Assembly: GCF_015668195.1 (NCBI RefSeq)
Contig: NZ_JADPFC010000001.1
Span: forward strand, 186,001-250,000
From: Romboutsia_C sp015668195
GTDB taxonomy: Bacteria > Bacillota > Clostridia > Peptostreptococcales > Peptostreptococcaceae
Direction of reading: 5' to 3'
Length of the DNA: 64,000 bases
Shown here: positions 8,670-17,546 of the stretch, one piece after another
Layout: each line of letters begins with the position of its first letter
Numbering within the stretch: the first letter of the stretch is position 1
Position numbers and translations under genes: made by a program
Notes under the pieces: generated by a model
What the model was told of the DNA's origin: nothing
Database searches by the model: none
The model's input: the letters and a program-made list of their open reading frames with translations, nothing else

Positions 8670-9515
8670 TTAATCTATAAAATTTAATATTTCATTATAC
8701 AACTCTTTTGCATTTCTATAACCTTCCTCATACAATGCTGTAAGTTTATTAACGTCCTTCTCAACTTGGCTAACTTTAACAGGTTTTTTAGGTCTAATAA
8801 CAAGGACATCTCCATTTTTAGATAATTTATCTACTAAATCAAGACTTTTATTATAATTAATATGTCTATTTTCAATAGCACTAACAAGATTAGGATAAGC
8901 TTTATATTTTCTCTTTACAATTGAAGTAAATTTTTGTTTATTCTTTTTGTATGTATAATCTCTAGTAAGCACTACTATATTTTTTTTATATCCTTGGTTT
9001 ATAGCGTACTCAATAGGAATTGAATCAGAGACTCCTCCATCAACTAACTTATAATTGTCTACCTCAACTATATTTGCAAACACAGGTATAGAACAAGAGG
9101 CTTGAAGGTAAATAATATCTTTTCTTAAATCATTTAAAGCAAAATACTCTGGTTTTCCAGTTTCACAGTTAGTAGCAACAGCTATAAATTTAGTAGTAGC
9201 TTTATTAAAAGCATCGTAATCATAAACATTTAACTCATTAGGTATTTTGTTAAACATAAAATCCATACCAAATATAGAACCTGTTTTAATTAAATTACGA
9301 AAGCTTAAGTAACTTTTATCATTTACATAATCTACAGTAGCATGATAAGCTCTTTTATACTGTTTTGACAAATAAGAAGAAGCATGGCAACTTCCAGCAG
9401 AAACACCAACAACCATATCAACTTCTATGTTCTTTTCTATGAAAAAATCTAACACGCCAGCAGTATAAATTCCTCTCATACCGCCACCTTCTAATATTAA
9501 TCCTATTTTATTCAT
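8670..9515 (-). CDS. Patatin-like phospholipase family protein
   Basis: A putative acyl hydrolase of 281 residues. The oxyanion-hole motif EGGGMRGIYTAGVLD lies at the N-terminus, the nucleophile elbow GVSAG near residue 38, and the dyad aspartate in LVDGGVSDSIP near 158. Order and spacing are normal for bacterial patatin-like proteins (YjjU/RssA group). There is no signal peptide. AAAGGAT precedes the ATG. The physiological lipid is unknown, and the gene is transcribed alone, opposite to its neighbours. Confidence 0.92.
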   Translation of the reverse strand: MNKIGLILEGGGMRGIYTAGVLDFFIEKNIEVDMVVGVSAGSCHASSYLSKQYKRAYHATVDYVNDKSYLSFRNLIKTGSIFGMDFMFNKIPNELNVYDYDAFNKATTKFIAVATNCETGKPEYFALNDLRKDIIYLQASCSIPVFANIVEVDNYKLVDGGVSDSIPIEYAINQGYKKNIVVLTRDYTYKKNKQKFTSIVKRKYKAYPNLVSAIENRHINYNKSLDLVDKLSKNGDVLVIRPKKPVKVSQVEKDVNKLTALYEEGYRNAKELYNEILNFID

Positions 9516-9769
9516 AACTATCCTTTCTATATTTTAAATTTAGAAATAACATAAAATACTTCATTAACTTTGCAACTATTATAGTATAAGGAATTTATAT
9601 TGTCTAGCTATTTAAATTTATATTAAATATAGTAATACTTATCTATTAGATATAATTTAAAATACTTGAAAAGTACATTTACTAAGTAAAAAACACTTTT
9701 TAGTAGATGATTATTAAGTATGAAACTCTGGGTATAATATAAATATTATAAAAGTTTAAGGGGGATAAA

Positions 9770-10015
9770 ATGTTTAAAAATATAATTAAAAAGTATAAAG
9801 AAAATAAAAATAACAAAAATAAAGTAGTTTGTAGTTGTTTTGGAGTAACTAAAGCTGACATAGAAAAGGCAGTAAATGAAGGAATGACATCTATAAATGA
9901 AGTTAGGAAGAAAACAAAAGCTGGTATGGGATGTGGAAGATGTAACGCTTCTATTGAAAGAATTATATATAAATCTATAAAATCTAAAAATAAAAGTGGA
10001 GATAAATATAATTAA
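9770..10015 (+). CDS. BFD-like [2Fe-2S]-binding protein
   Basis: Small 81-residue protein with a BFD-like fold. The four cluster cysteines are in CSCFGV (near 22-24) and GMGCGRC (near 54-57), and a basic N-terminal 20 residues precedes them. BFD domains bind a [2Fe-2S] cluster and act in iron mobilisation or as electron-transfer modules of larger enzymes. No bacterioferritin gene is nearby, so the partner is unknown. TATAAT at 9733-9738 and AAGGGGG before the ATG suggest independent expression. Confidence 0.85.
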   Translation: MFKNIIKKYKENKNNKNKVVCSCFGVTKADIEKAVNEGMTSINEVRKKTKAGMGCGRCNASIERIIYKSIKSKNKSGDKYN

Positions 10016-10146
10016 GTTAGGTATCTTCTGTTGATTGTATTTATACTATATTAAAAATGGAATAAATTATAAATTAAAATATAAAATTTAAATACTTTTA
10101 ATATAATATGGTAAAATAGTCATAGCAATAACAACTGGAGGATAAT

Positions 10147-10821
10147 ATGAAAAAACTAACAGCATTAATAACAATATTTATATCTATTTTTGTTTTAACA
10201 GGTTGTGTAAATACAGACATAACATTAGATATAGACAAAAAGGGAAATATAAGTGCATCGGCACAAATACTAAGCAGTGATTACCTAATGAAAGGTATAG
10301 ATGAAACTAAATTAAAAGAATCATACTCTAATGTAGAAAAAATAACAGGGCCAGGAAAAACAGGTTATAAAATAACAGAAAACTTAGGAAATATCAAAGA
10401 TATAAAAATTGATAACAACAAGGATTTAAGTAAATACGCTGATTTAATAAAAATAAATCAAGAAGATAAATTTTTATATAACATATATGATGTTAATATA
10501 AGAATAAAAGACTATATGCAAAAAAATATGAGTAGTGAAGAAGTAGGTATTCTAAGTTTACTTGGTTCTGGTTTCGATTTAAACTTCCACTTAAATACAC
10601 CTTTAAAACTGATAGAATCAAATGCAACATCTAACTCAGAAGAAAATGGTATACATACATATAATTGGGATTTTAACTTAGGAAATGTAGATAATATACA
10701 TGCTAAAGTTAAAATACCTAACATAAAAAATATAGCTATGTTAGTATTTGCTATTATAGTTTTAATAGGTATTATTGTATTTATAATAAAAAAAGAAAAA
10801 AGAAAAAAGAATAATATATAA
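10147..10821 (+). CDS. Putative lipoprotein with C-terminal membrane anchor
   Basis: The 224-residue precursor has a signal peptide ending in the lipobox VLTGC (Cys20). A beta-rich domain resembling the LppM family follows (VNTDITLDIDKKGNISASAQ). A single transmembrane helix at about residues 195-215 precedes a basic KKEKRKKNN tail. It is probably lipidated and also anchored from the C-terminus, with the middle outside the cell. The function is unknown. CTGGAGG precedes the ATG. Confidence 0.8.
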   Translation: MKKLTALITIFISIFVLTGCVNTDITLDIDKKGNISASAQILSSDYLMKGIDETKLKESYSNVEKITGPGKTGYKITENLGNIKDIKIDNNKDLSKYADLIKINQEDKFLYNIYDVNIRIKDYMQKNMSSEEVGILSLLGSGFDLNFHLNTPLKLIESNATSNSEENGIHTYNWDFNLGNVDNIHAKVKIPNIKNIAMLVFAIIVLIGIIVFIIKKEKRKKNNI

Positions 10822-10857
10822 ATAAAGGCCAGTTCTAGTTAGAATTGGCTTTTATTT
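10821..10857 (+). terminator. Terminator after the lipoprotein gene
   Basis: AATAAAGGCCAGTTCT pairs with AGAATTGGCTTTTATT through one G-U pair and one mismatch around a four-base loop. Confidence 0.75.
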
Positions 10858-11053
10858 ATACTAAGAAATTATAAGTTACCTATTTTGTTGATAATACATA
10901 ATTAAAAACTATAGAATTTAAGAAGTAGATATACTGCTTACGAAATTAGATAAGCAAATTTTTTATATTAAAAGTACCAAAATAAACTTGTCATAAAAAA
11001 GAGAACTTGTACATACTTATAAATAAGAAAACAATGAAAAGAGGGGGATAACT

Positions 11054-11551
11054 TTGATTATATCCGTGAAAGAAGTTATAAATTTTTTTATAAGTGTCCT
11101 CATACCTCTAGTAGTAGGATATGCTAGTAGTATGATATCTCAAATAATAGCAGGAACAAATACAGCAGCAAATTATGCAAGTTTAATAAAACCAAATTTT
11201 GCACCACCTAGCTTTATATTTCCAATAGTATGGACAATTCTATATATATTAATGGGAATATCAGCTTATTTAATATTAAAAAAAGGTTATGAATCTACTA
11301 AAGTAAAAGACGCAATGTTTTATTATTGGTTACAACTTGGACTTAACTTTCTATGGAGTATATTATTCTTTGGATTTGATTTAAGATTAACAGCATTAAT
11401 AGTGCTTGTAATAATATTATTAATTGTAATAGTTATGGCATATAAATTCTTTAAGATAAATAAAAAAGCAACCTATATAAATATACCTTATATTTTATGG
11501 CTTATGTATGCTTTATATTTAAATTATTTTATATGGGTAATAAATAAATAA
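11054..11551 (+). CDS. tspO: TspO/MBR family membrane protein
   Basis: A 165-residue, five-helix membrane protein. It has the TspO signature PSFIFPIVWTILYILMG near residue 55 and WLMYALYLNYFIW at the end. Bacterial TspO proteins bind tetrapyrroles and affect porphyrin or stress responses. The start is TTG at 11054 behind GAGGGGG. No tetrapyrrole genes lie nearby. Confidence 0.9.
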   Translation: MIISVKEVINFFISVLIPLVVGYASSMISQIIAGTNTAANYASLIKPNFAPPSFIFPIVWTILYILMGISAYLILKKGYESTKVKDAMFYYWLQLGLNFLWSILFFGFDLRLTALIVLVIILLIVIVMAYKFFKINKKATYINIPYILWLMYALYLNYFIWVINK

Positions 11552-11610
11552 ATAGAACAAGCAACAATATATAACATAATACATATACTTAATTAATCAT
11601 AATTAAAAAC

Positions 11611-11654
11611 CTTATAATATAAAACATTAATAAAAGCTAATGTTTTATATTAAG
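11611..11654 (+). terminator. Long hairpin between tspO and hpf
   Basis: CTTATAATATAAAACATTA (from 11611) pairs almost completely with TAATGTTTTATATTAAG (to 11654) around a loop of about eight bases. No T-run follows directly, so it may be a 5' leader structure of hpf rather than a terminator of tspO. Confidence 0.5.
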
Positions 11655-11713
11655 GGATACTATAAAGTGAAAAATAAAATACAATTTTATTAGACTTTAA
11701 GGAGAGGATTTGA

Positions 11714-12226
11714 TTGAAAAGTAATATATGTAGTAGAAATGTAGAATTAAGAGATGGTATAAAAGATTATATTAATTCAAAGTTTGATAAGTTAAAAAGC
11801 TCTTTAGAAAATGGATGTATTAAAGTTATTATAGAAAAAGATAAAGATATGTATAATGTTGAGATTTTGATGAGTGAGGATAATGTAAATATTGGAAAAG
11901 TAGAATGCATAAATGAAGACTTATACTCTGCATTAGACACTGCTTTTGAAAAGGTATATAGCAAACTAATAAGATATAAATCAAAATTGAAAATTAGTAC
12001 AGACCCATTAATAATAAAAGACTCAGAAGAATCTAAAGAAGATGATGAAATAATAATAAAAAGAAGAAAAAAATTCAATCTAAAACCTATGAGCATAGAA
12101 GAGGCAGTACTTCAAATGGAACTTTTAGGACATAATTTTTTTATATTTAGAAATCAAGATAATTATGAAATAAATGTTGTATATAAAAGGAAAAATGGTG
12201 GGTATGGATTAATAGAGCATGAATAA
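11714..12226 (+). CDS. hpf: Long-form ribosome hibernation promoting factor
   Basis: A 170-residue protein with the S30AE ribosome-binding domain (about 1-95), an acidic linker, and the C-terminal dimerisation domain KPMSIEEAVLQMELLGHNFF (about 122-168). That layout is the long HPF/RaiA form that makes 100S ribosome dimers in stationary phase. The start is TTG at 11714 behind AAGGAGAGG. A strong terminator shared with the convergent gene follows. Confidence 0.92.
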   Translation: MKSNICSRNVELRDGIKDYINSKFDKLKSSLENGCIKVIIEKDKDMYNVEILMSEDNVNIGKVECINEDLYSALDTAFEKVYSKLIRYKSKLKISTDPLIIKDSEESKEDDEIIIKRRKKFNLKPMSIEEAVLQMELLGHNFFIFRNQDNYEINVVYKRKNGGYGLIEHE

Positions 12227-12241
12227 AGATAGATAGCTTAT

Positions 12242-12273
12242 AAAAAATACTGAGATTTTTCTCAGTATTTTTT
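12242..12273. terminator. Bidirectional terminator after hpf
   Basis: AAAAAATACTGAG and CTCAGTATTTTTT form a 13-bp perfect stem with a six-base loop. A/T tracts on both sides serve both convergent genes; the stop of the minus-strand gene lies in it. Confidence 0.9.
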
Positions 12274-13246
12274 ATGTTTTATTCTCTAAAAGAAGTAACT
12301 CATATACTAGAGAATTAAGAGTATTTATACTTATATATAAACTTTTATTAAAATTATTATGCTTATAATCATATTTAAATGTATAACTTTCAATTATATT
12401 ATCATACTGATAAGTTTTTATATAATTTTTATCATAATATAAATCATTATAAGAATTACTTAATTTATTTTTCAAAAATTCATCAATTATTCTTCGATAA
12501 AAATCTTTATCTTGAATAGGAAGAATTTTTAAATCAAAATTTGGTCGCTGATAGATATAAAATATTTTATTATCTTTTTTAGAAATTCTTATTTTATAAA
12601 TTTTATTTTTAGTCTTAAAAAAATATTGATAAAACCTAAGTGCATCATTATTGTCAAAAAATATATCTAAACCTTCATCTATTATAGATTTTTCACAAAG
12701 AGAATCATCAAATATAGCATTTATAGTTTTTATACAAAAAAAATGTAAATATTCATCAGAAGTAGTATCTAAAGTATCATCTTTTGTTTTTTCGCATATA
12801 TTTAATATGCGTGAATCACTTGATAAATTATAAGAATTTCTTAAGTTGATTTTAGATTTAGTTTTAATTAATGGATATAAAGATTGCATAGATGATATTA
12901 AATTAAAATAACTATTACTAAGAGATGCAAGTAAATTTTTTGCATAATTACTTATTGAATATTTTTTTAAATATTTTAGATCGGAAAGTATATTAAAGCT
13001 AAGTATAAGTATAGAATTTAAATCAACCTCATTTAAGGTTAATGAATTGGTTGTTCTGATAAGTTCATTATCTAGGGAGTTATGATATATATTTTTATAA
13101 AGCTGAGATAGTAGCTTCATATTCCTGCTATTTTCCTCTTTTATAGAAGTTAATGTATCAATCGAATAAGAATAATCTATAAGATAGCTTAAATATATAT
13201 CTAGGTAAATGCAATTTTGTATGATTTTTATAAAAATATTTTTCAT
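12272..13246 (-). CDS. Hypothetical protein (324 residues)
   Basis: Not recognised. The protein is rich in Asn, Ile, Tyr, Leu and Ser. It has no signal peptide or clear membrane helix, and its N-terminal ~160 residues look helical with several Leu-rich stretches. A central segment (ICEKTKDDTLDTTSDEYLHF) precedes a C-terminal half rich in Tyr/Lys beta-like segments. AGAGGTGATT precedes the ATG, so it is probably translated. It is transcribed opposite to hpf and yqfC and splits the core gene order. Confidence 0.7.
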   Translation of the reverse strand: MKNIFIKIIQNCIYLDIYLSYLIDYSYSIDTLTSIKEENSRNMKLLSQLYKNIYHNSLDNELIRTTNSLTLNEVDLNSILILSFNILSDLKYLKKYSISNYAKNLLASLSNSYFNLISSMQSLYPLIKTKSKINLRNSYNLSSDSRILNICEKTKDDTLDTTSDEYLHFFCIKTINAIFDDSLCEKSIIDEGLDIFFDNNDALRFYQYFFKTKNKIYKIRISKKDNKIFYIYQRPNFDLKILPIQDKDFYRRIIDEFLKNKLSNSYNDLYYDKNYIKTYQYDNIIESYTFKYDYKHNNFNKSLYISINTLNSLVYELLLLENKT

Positions 13247-13413
13247 TTAATCACCTCTTTTTTAATAACATAAATATATAGATATTTTATTCAAATAGAG
13301 ATTATAAGTTTACACGCTGATTTTATTTAAATAAAAAATAATAATGTTAGTTTGAGTTATTAGGTTTAAACTCTATAAAAGAAAAATAATTAAAAAAATT
13401 AAGGAGGAATAGT

Positions 13414-13650
13414 ATGGTAGATATTTCAGAAGAATTGTTAGTAAATAAACCAACAGTTACTATAATTTCAAATACTTTCGTAAGTATAGAAAATTATATA
13501 TCTATAATCACCTATGAATCAGATTTGATAAAGATAAAAACTAGGGAAAAAACAATAAAAATATGTGGAAGTGATCTTTCACTTAAATACATACAAGAAG
13601 AAGAAATAGGTGTAAAAGGAGTTATATACACAGTAGAATATATAGATTAG
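13414..13650 (+). CDS. yqfC: Sporulation protein YqfC
   Basis: A 78-residue YabP/YqfC-family protein. In Bacillus it belongs to the mother-cell sigma-E regulon and pairs with YqfD. Typical features are the opening PTVTIISNTFVSIENY and the ICGSDLSLKYIQEEEIGVKG segment. AAGGAGGA precedes the ATG. yqfD follows after 12 bases. Confidence 0.9.
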   Translation: MVDISEELLVNKPTVTIISNTFVSIENYISIITYESDLIKIKTREKTIKICGSDLSLKYIQEEEIGVKGVIYTVEYID

Positions 13651-13662
13651 GGGGAAGTACGT

Positions 13663-14976
13663 ATGATAAGCTATATAAGGGGATATTATGTTATAACTGT
13701 AGAAGGAGTAGAGATAGAAAAATTTATAAACCTTTTAATAAGAAGTAATGTAAAAGTTTATAATGTAAAAAGAATAAGTAAGACCAAAATAGAATTTTGT
13801 GTAAATAGAGAAGATTTAAAAGATCTAAAAAGAGCTTATAGGGGAAATAATTTTGATGTAAAGGTAAAGCAAAAAACTGGTGTACCTTTTATACTAAAGA
13901 GGATCTATAAATTAAAGGGAATGTGGATTTGTGCTATAATATCGTTGTTTTTACTTATGATGACATCTCAATTTGTAACAGATATATACATAAAGGTTCC
14001 AGAAGGGATAAATAAAGATGATGTACGAAAAGAGCTATATAATGCAGGACTAAAGCCTGGAGTTTATAAAAAGAATATTGATAGAAAAGAAATTAGAGAT
14101 CACATGATGTTAGAATTTGATGATATAGCATATATATCTATAAATGTTAAAGGTACAAATATATTTGTAACTGTAACAAAAAAAGCAGAAACTCTAAAAT
14201 CTACTAAAGATTCAAATTATTGTAATATAATTGCTAGTAAAAATGGTATAATAGAAAAGGTAATACCAAGAAGTGGGAAATCTAATGTAAACCCTGGAGA
14301 TATAGTAAAAAAGGGAGATGTGTTAGTGAGTGGCGCAAACACAAAGTCTCTTCCTGAAATATGGGCAACAACTTTTTATGAAGTTAAAAAAACTGATAGT
14401 TATGAAGATACTATAAAAGAAAAAACAGGAAATAAAAAAAGAGTATATACCATAAGTTTCTATGATAAAAAATATACATTAAGGAGAAATATAAAGTATA
14501 AGGATTATCTTATAGAAAATAAAACACATAAATTATCTATAGGAGATTATACTTTCCCTATAAAAATTGAAGTAAGTACTTTTTATGAAGCCAAGAACAA
14601 AAAGATAAGCAAAGATAAAGAGAAATTGAAAAAAGAAATTTCAGAAAGGGCTCAAAAAGAAATAGAATATATTATACCTCCATCAGCTAGGATTATAAAA
14701 GTAGACCATGATTATAAAGTAAACAAAAACAATATGCTAGAATATGTATTAACAGTACAAACTTCTGAAAATATTGCACATACTTATGCACTTAGTAAGT
14801 CAGAAGCAGAGGAGTATATAAAAGAAAGTGAAAAAAATGAATCAGAGGAAGAAGTTCCTAAAAATCCTGATAAAAGACCGATTAACGATATAAGAAATGA
14901 ATTTGAAGACAAAGATAAAGAAAAAGAAGAAGATGATAAAAACAAAGAAAAAAATAAAGATTCAAATACAAACTAA
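13663..14976 (+). CDS. yqfD: Sporulation protein YqfD
   Basis: A 437-residue membrane-anchored sporulation protein. A cytoplasmic N-terminal ~85 residues precedes one transmembrane helix (MWICAIISLFLLMMTSQFV, about 87-105) and a large extracytoplasmic domain that contains AKNGIIEKVIPRSGKSNVNPGD-like sequence near 200. The C-terminal ~50 residues are a highly charged Lys/Glu/Asp tail. Bacillus YqfD is in the sigma-E regulon. The yqfC-yqfD-phoH order is conserved. Confidence 0.9.
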   Translation: MISYIRGYYVITVEGVEIEKFINLLIRSNVKVYNVKRISKTKIEFCVNREDLKDLKRAYRGNNFDVKVKQKTGVPFILKRIYKLKGMWICAIISLFLLMMTSQFVTDIYIKVPEGINKDDVRKELYNAGLKPGVYKKNIDRKEIRDHMMLEFDDIAYISINVKGTNIFVTVTKKAETLKSTKDSNYCNIIASKNGIIEKVIPRSGKSNVNPGDIVKKGDVLVSGANTKSLPEIWATTFYEVKKTDSYEDTIKEKTGNKKRVYTISFYDKKYTLRRNIKYKDYLIENKTHKLSIGDYTFPIKIEVSTFYEAKNKKISKDKEKLKKEISERAQKEIEYIIPPSARIIKVDHDYKVNKNNMLEYVLTVQTSENIAHTYALSKSEAEEYIKESEKNESEEEVPKNPDKRPINDIRNEFEDKDKEKEEDDKNKEKNKDSNTN

Positions 14977-14988
14977 GGAGGACATAAA

Positions 14989-15981
14989 TTGATAGTACAA
15001 AAGAAATTTATAGTATCAGAAGAGAAGTTTGAAAGAGAATTATTTGGTAACTTTGATGAAAACATTAAATTGATAGAGGATGCTCTAAATATAGACGTAA
15101 TATTAAGAGAAGGCAATATAGTTTTAATGGGTGAAGAAAAATATGTAGAAAAAGCCTTAAGACTAATGGATGAATTACATTCAACAGTACAAAATGGAAA
15201 ACATTTAGACAAGCAAAGTATATCTTATTCTTTATCTCTTTTATTTGAAGGTAGTGAAGAAAAGATAAAAGATCTAGAAGAAACTATAGTATTAACTAAA
15301 AAGGGTAATCCTGTTAGGCCAAAAACTCTTGGTCAAAAAACATATATAGATTTAATAAAGAAAAATGATATAACTTTTGGAATAGGGCCGGCTGGAACTG
15401 GTAAAACATATCTAGCAGTAGCAATGGCTGTTAAAGCTTTTAAAAAGGATGAAGTAAGTAGAATAATACTTACAAGACCAGCAGTAGAAGCAGGAGAAAG
15501 TTTAGGATTTTTACCAGGGGATTTAAAAGATAAAGTAGACCCGTATTTAAGACCATTATATGATGCATTATTTGATATGTTAGGTCCTGAAAAGTTTAGT
15601 AAATATTTAGAAAGAGGAACTATAGAAGTAGCACCTTTAGCATTTATGAGAGGTAGAACATTAGATAATGCCTTTATAATACTAGATGAAGCTCAAAATA
15701 CTACTCCAGAACAAATGAAGATGTTTTTGACGAGACTAGGATATGGCTCTAAAGCAGTAGTAAATGGTGACTTAACTCAAACAGACTTACCTAGAAAAAG
15801 CAAAAGTGGGCTACTTCATGCTATAAAAGTACTAGATAAAGTAGAAGGAATAGGAAGTATAAGATTAACGGACAAAGACGTAGTAAGACATGAATTAGTT
15901 CAAAGAATAATAAGAGCTTATGATAGATTTGACAATAGGGAATTAGATAAGAAAGAAAGCAAAAAAGATAAAAAAAAGTAA
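14989..15981 (+). CDS. phoH: PhoH family ATPase
   Basis: A 330-residue P-loop protein, with an N-terminal KH-like part and the PhoH ATPase domain from about residue 110. Walker A is GPAGTGKTYLA near 131 and Walker B is IILDEAQNTTPEQ near 227. The family is linked to RNA metabolism. The start is TTG at 14989 behind AGGAGGA. In Bacillus pgpH comes next; here ybeY follows directly. Confidence 0.93.
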   Translation: MIVQKKFIVSEEKFERELFGNFDENIKLIEDALNIDVILREGNIVLMGEEKYVEKALRLMDELHSTVQNGKHLDKQSISYSLSLLFEGSEEKIKDLEETIVLTKKGNPVRPKTLGQKTYIDLIKKNDITFGIGPAGTGKTYLAVAMAVKAFKKDEVSRIILTRPAVEAGESLGFLPGDLKDKVDPYLRPLYDALFDMLGPEKFSKYLERGTIEVAPLAFMRGRTLDNAFIILDEAQNTTPEQMKMFLTRLGYGSKAVVNGDLTQTDLPRKSKSGLLHAIKVLDKVEGIGSIRLTDKDVVRHELVQRIIRAYDRFDNRELDKKESKKDKKK

Positions 15982-16012
15982 AAGAAAATTAAAGAAAATA
16001 ACTAAGGAAGAA

Positions 16013-16483
16013 GTGAATAAAATGGAATTAATAATGGATAATAGACAAGATAAAATGGATATAAGTGAAGAATTAATAGAGAAAATAAAAGATATCATAT
16101 TAGAGTGTTTGGACTATGAAGGATATGACGATGACTATGAAGTTAGTTTATCTTTTGTAGATAACAAAGAAATACATGAGTTAAACAAGCAATTTAGAGG
16201 AATAGATAGACCGACAGATGTGTTATCTTTTCCAATGATAAGTGAAGATGATTTTGATATAGAATTAGAAGAAAAATCATTAGGCGATATAGTAGTCTCT
16301 TTAGAAAGAGCTTTTGAACAAAGTATAGAATACAATCATAGCTTTGAAAGAGAAGTATGCTTTTTAGTATGTCATAGTATGTTCCATCTTTTAGGATATG
16401 ACCATGATACTGATGAAAATACAAAAGAAATGAGACAAAAGGAAGAGCATATACTAAACAAGTTAAGTATAACAAGGGAGTAA
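16013..16483 (+). CDS. ybeY: Endoribonuclease YbeY
   Basis: Zinc-dependent RNase for 16S rRNA 3'-end maturation and ribosome quality control. The 156 residues include the family zinc site H-x3-H-x5-H in CHSMFHLLGYDHD (near 121-133) and RPTDVLSFPM near 65. The start is uncertain. GTG at 16013 lies 4 bases after GGA, while ATG at 16022 lies 13 bases after it. The dgkA-type gene starts 4 bases after its stop. Confidence 0.92.
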   Translation: MNKMELIMDNRQDKMDISEELIEKIKDIILECLDYEGYDDDYEVSLSFVDNKEIHELNKQFRGIDRPTDVLSFPMISEDDFDIELEEKSLGDIVVSLERAFEQSIEYNHSFEREVCFLVCHSMFHLLGYDHDTDENTKEMRQKEEHILNKLSITRE

Positions 16484-16487
16484 GTTT

Positions 16488-17204
16488 ATGAAGGGTGCAA
16501 AAAAACGTCAGGGGATAGTTAAGGCATTTAATGTAGCTATAGAAGGTATATTATATACATTTAAGTCGGAAAGAAATATGAAAATACATTATTGTGTTGC
16601 TGTAATAGTGCTTGTAGCTAGTATGTTCTTTAAGCCTTCTAGAATGGAGATGATAGCTTTGATTATGGCTATAAGTTTAGTTGTAATATCAGAAATGTTT
16701 AATACAGCTATAGAAAAAGCTATAGACATGGTTACAGAAGAACATCATCCATTAGCGAAGATATCAAAAGACGTAGCAGCTGGAGGAGTATTAATAGCTA
16801 CTTTAAATTCAGTTGTAGTAGGCTATTTGGTATTTTATGATAAATTAACAAAGCCAGCTGAAAACTTGATAAACTCCATCAGGAGATCGGAACTTCATAT
16901 AACTTTAATATGTATAGTAGTAGTTTTAATAGCAGTTGTAGTAGTAAAAACTTTAACAAATACAGGAACACCACTAAAGGGTGGGATGCCAAGTGGACAT
17001 TCAGCACTAGCATTTGCAATGGCTACAATAATAACTATGATGACAGGTGGACTTATACAATCAACATTATCATACTTAATGGCGTTTTTAGTTGCACAAA
17101 GTAGAATTGAAGGAAAGATACATACATTTTGGGAAACGGTAGCAGGATCAATATTAGGAGTTTTAGTAGGGTTAGCAGTATATCAAATAGGATGGTTTTA
17201 TTAA
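16488..17204 (+). CDS. dgkA: Diacylglycerol/undecaprenol kinase fused to a PAP2-like domain
   Basis: A 238-residue membrane protein. Residues 1-125 are the DgkA kinase, with SEMFNTAIEKAID near 76 and three helices, which would phosphorylate undecaprenol or diacylglycerol. Residues about 135-238 resemble a lipid phosphatase domain, with GMPSGHSALAFA near 164 and SRIEGKIHTFWE near 205. The PAP2 first motif (K-x6-RP) is not evident and the last motif has Glu where Asp is usual. The phosphatase half may therefore be divergent in activity. SD AGGGAG precedes the ATG. Confidence 0.9.
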   Translation: MKGAKKRQGIVKAFNVAIEGILYTFKSERNMKIHYCVAVIVLVASMFFKPSRMEMIALIMAISLVVISEMFNTAIEKAIDMVTEEHHPLAKISKDVAAGGVLIATLNSVVVGYLVFYDKLTKPAENLINSIRRSELHITLICIVVVLIAVVVVKTLTNTGTPLKGGMPSGHSALAFAMATIITMMTGGLIQSTLSYLMAFLVAQSRIEGKIHTFWETVAGSILGVLVGLAVYQIGWFY

Positions 17205-17210
17205 ATATAT

Positions 17211-17250
17211 AAAGAGTCTTCTTTTAATCTTTTTAGGAGGGCTCTTTTTT
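17211..17250 (+). terminator. Terminator after dgkA
   Basis: AAAGAGTCTTCTT pairs imperfectly (G-U pairs) with AGGAGGGCTCTTT, followed by a T-rich tail. Confidence 0.7.
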
Positions 17251-17432
17251 ATTTTAATTACCTATATATTATGAGTAAGTTATATATATTAATTATATTA
17301 ATGAATATATTTAATTAAAAAATAGAAACTAGGCAAATACAGAAATATATTGTAAATAATACAAAATATATATTAAACTATTCAAACTAAGGGAATTTTA
17401 TTAAAAAAATAAGTCTTAAAGTATTAATTTTG

Positions 17433-17441
17433 TGTTATAAT
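17433..17441 (+). promoter_or_regulatory. Extended -10 promoter element for cdd-era
   Basis: TGTTATAAT fits TGn-TATAAT. The expected -35 hexamer is weak. It lies about 105 bases upstream of cdd. Confidence 0.45.
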
Positions 17442-17546
17442 GTAAGGTACTAAATAAATATATTAAATATAAAATACGGAAATAAGAATATTTATTATAT
17501 ATATTTTATAATATAGACTTATAAGATATATCAGGAGGCATATATT

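Larger units (their letters stand above)
17205..17546. other. Intergenic region before cdd
   Basis: It holds the terminator at 17211-17250 and an extended -10 box TGTTATAAT at 17433-17441. The rest is AT-rich with no supported gene or structured RNA. Confidence 0.6.

Noticed and set aside
11552..11713. Possible raiA-motif structured RNA before hpf
   Set aside because: The gap is too short for that RNA and contains only one long AT-rich hairpin.
16910..17104. Overlapping 64-codon frame inside the dgkA-PAP2 gene
   Set aside because: Low-complexity Ser/Asn-rich shadow of the true frame without a ribosome binding site.
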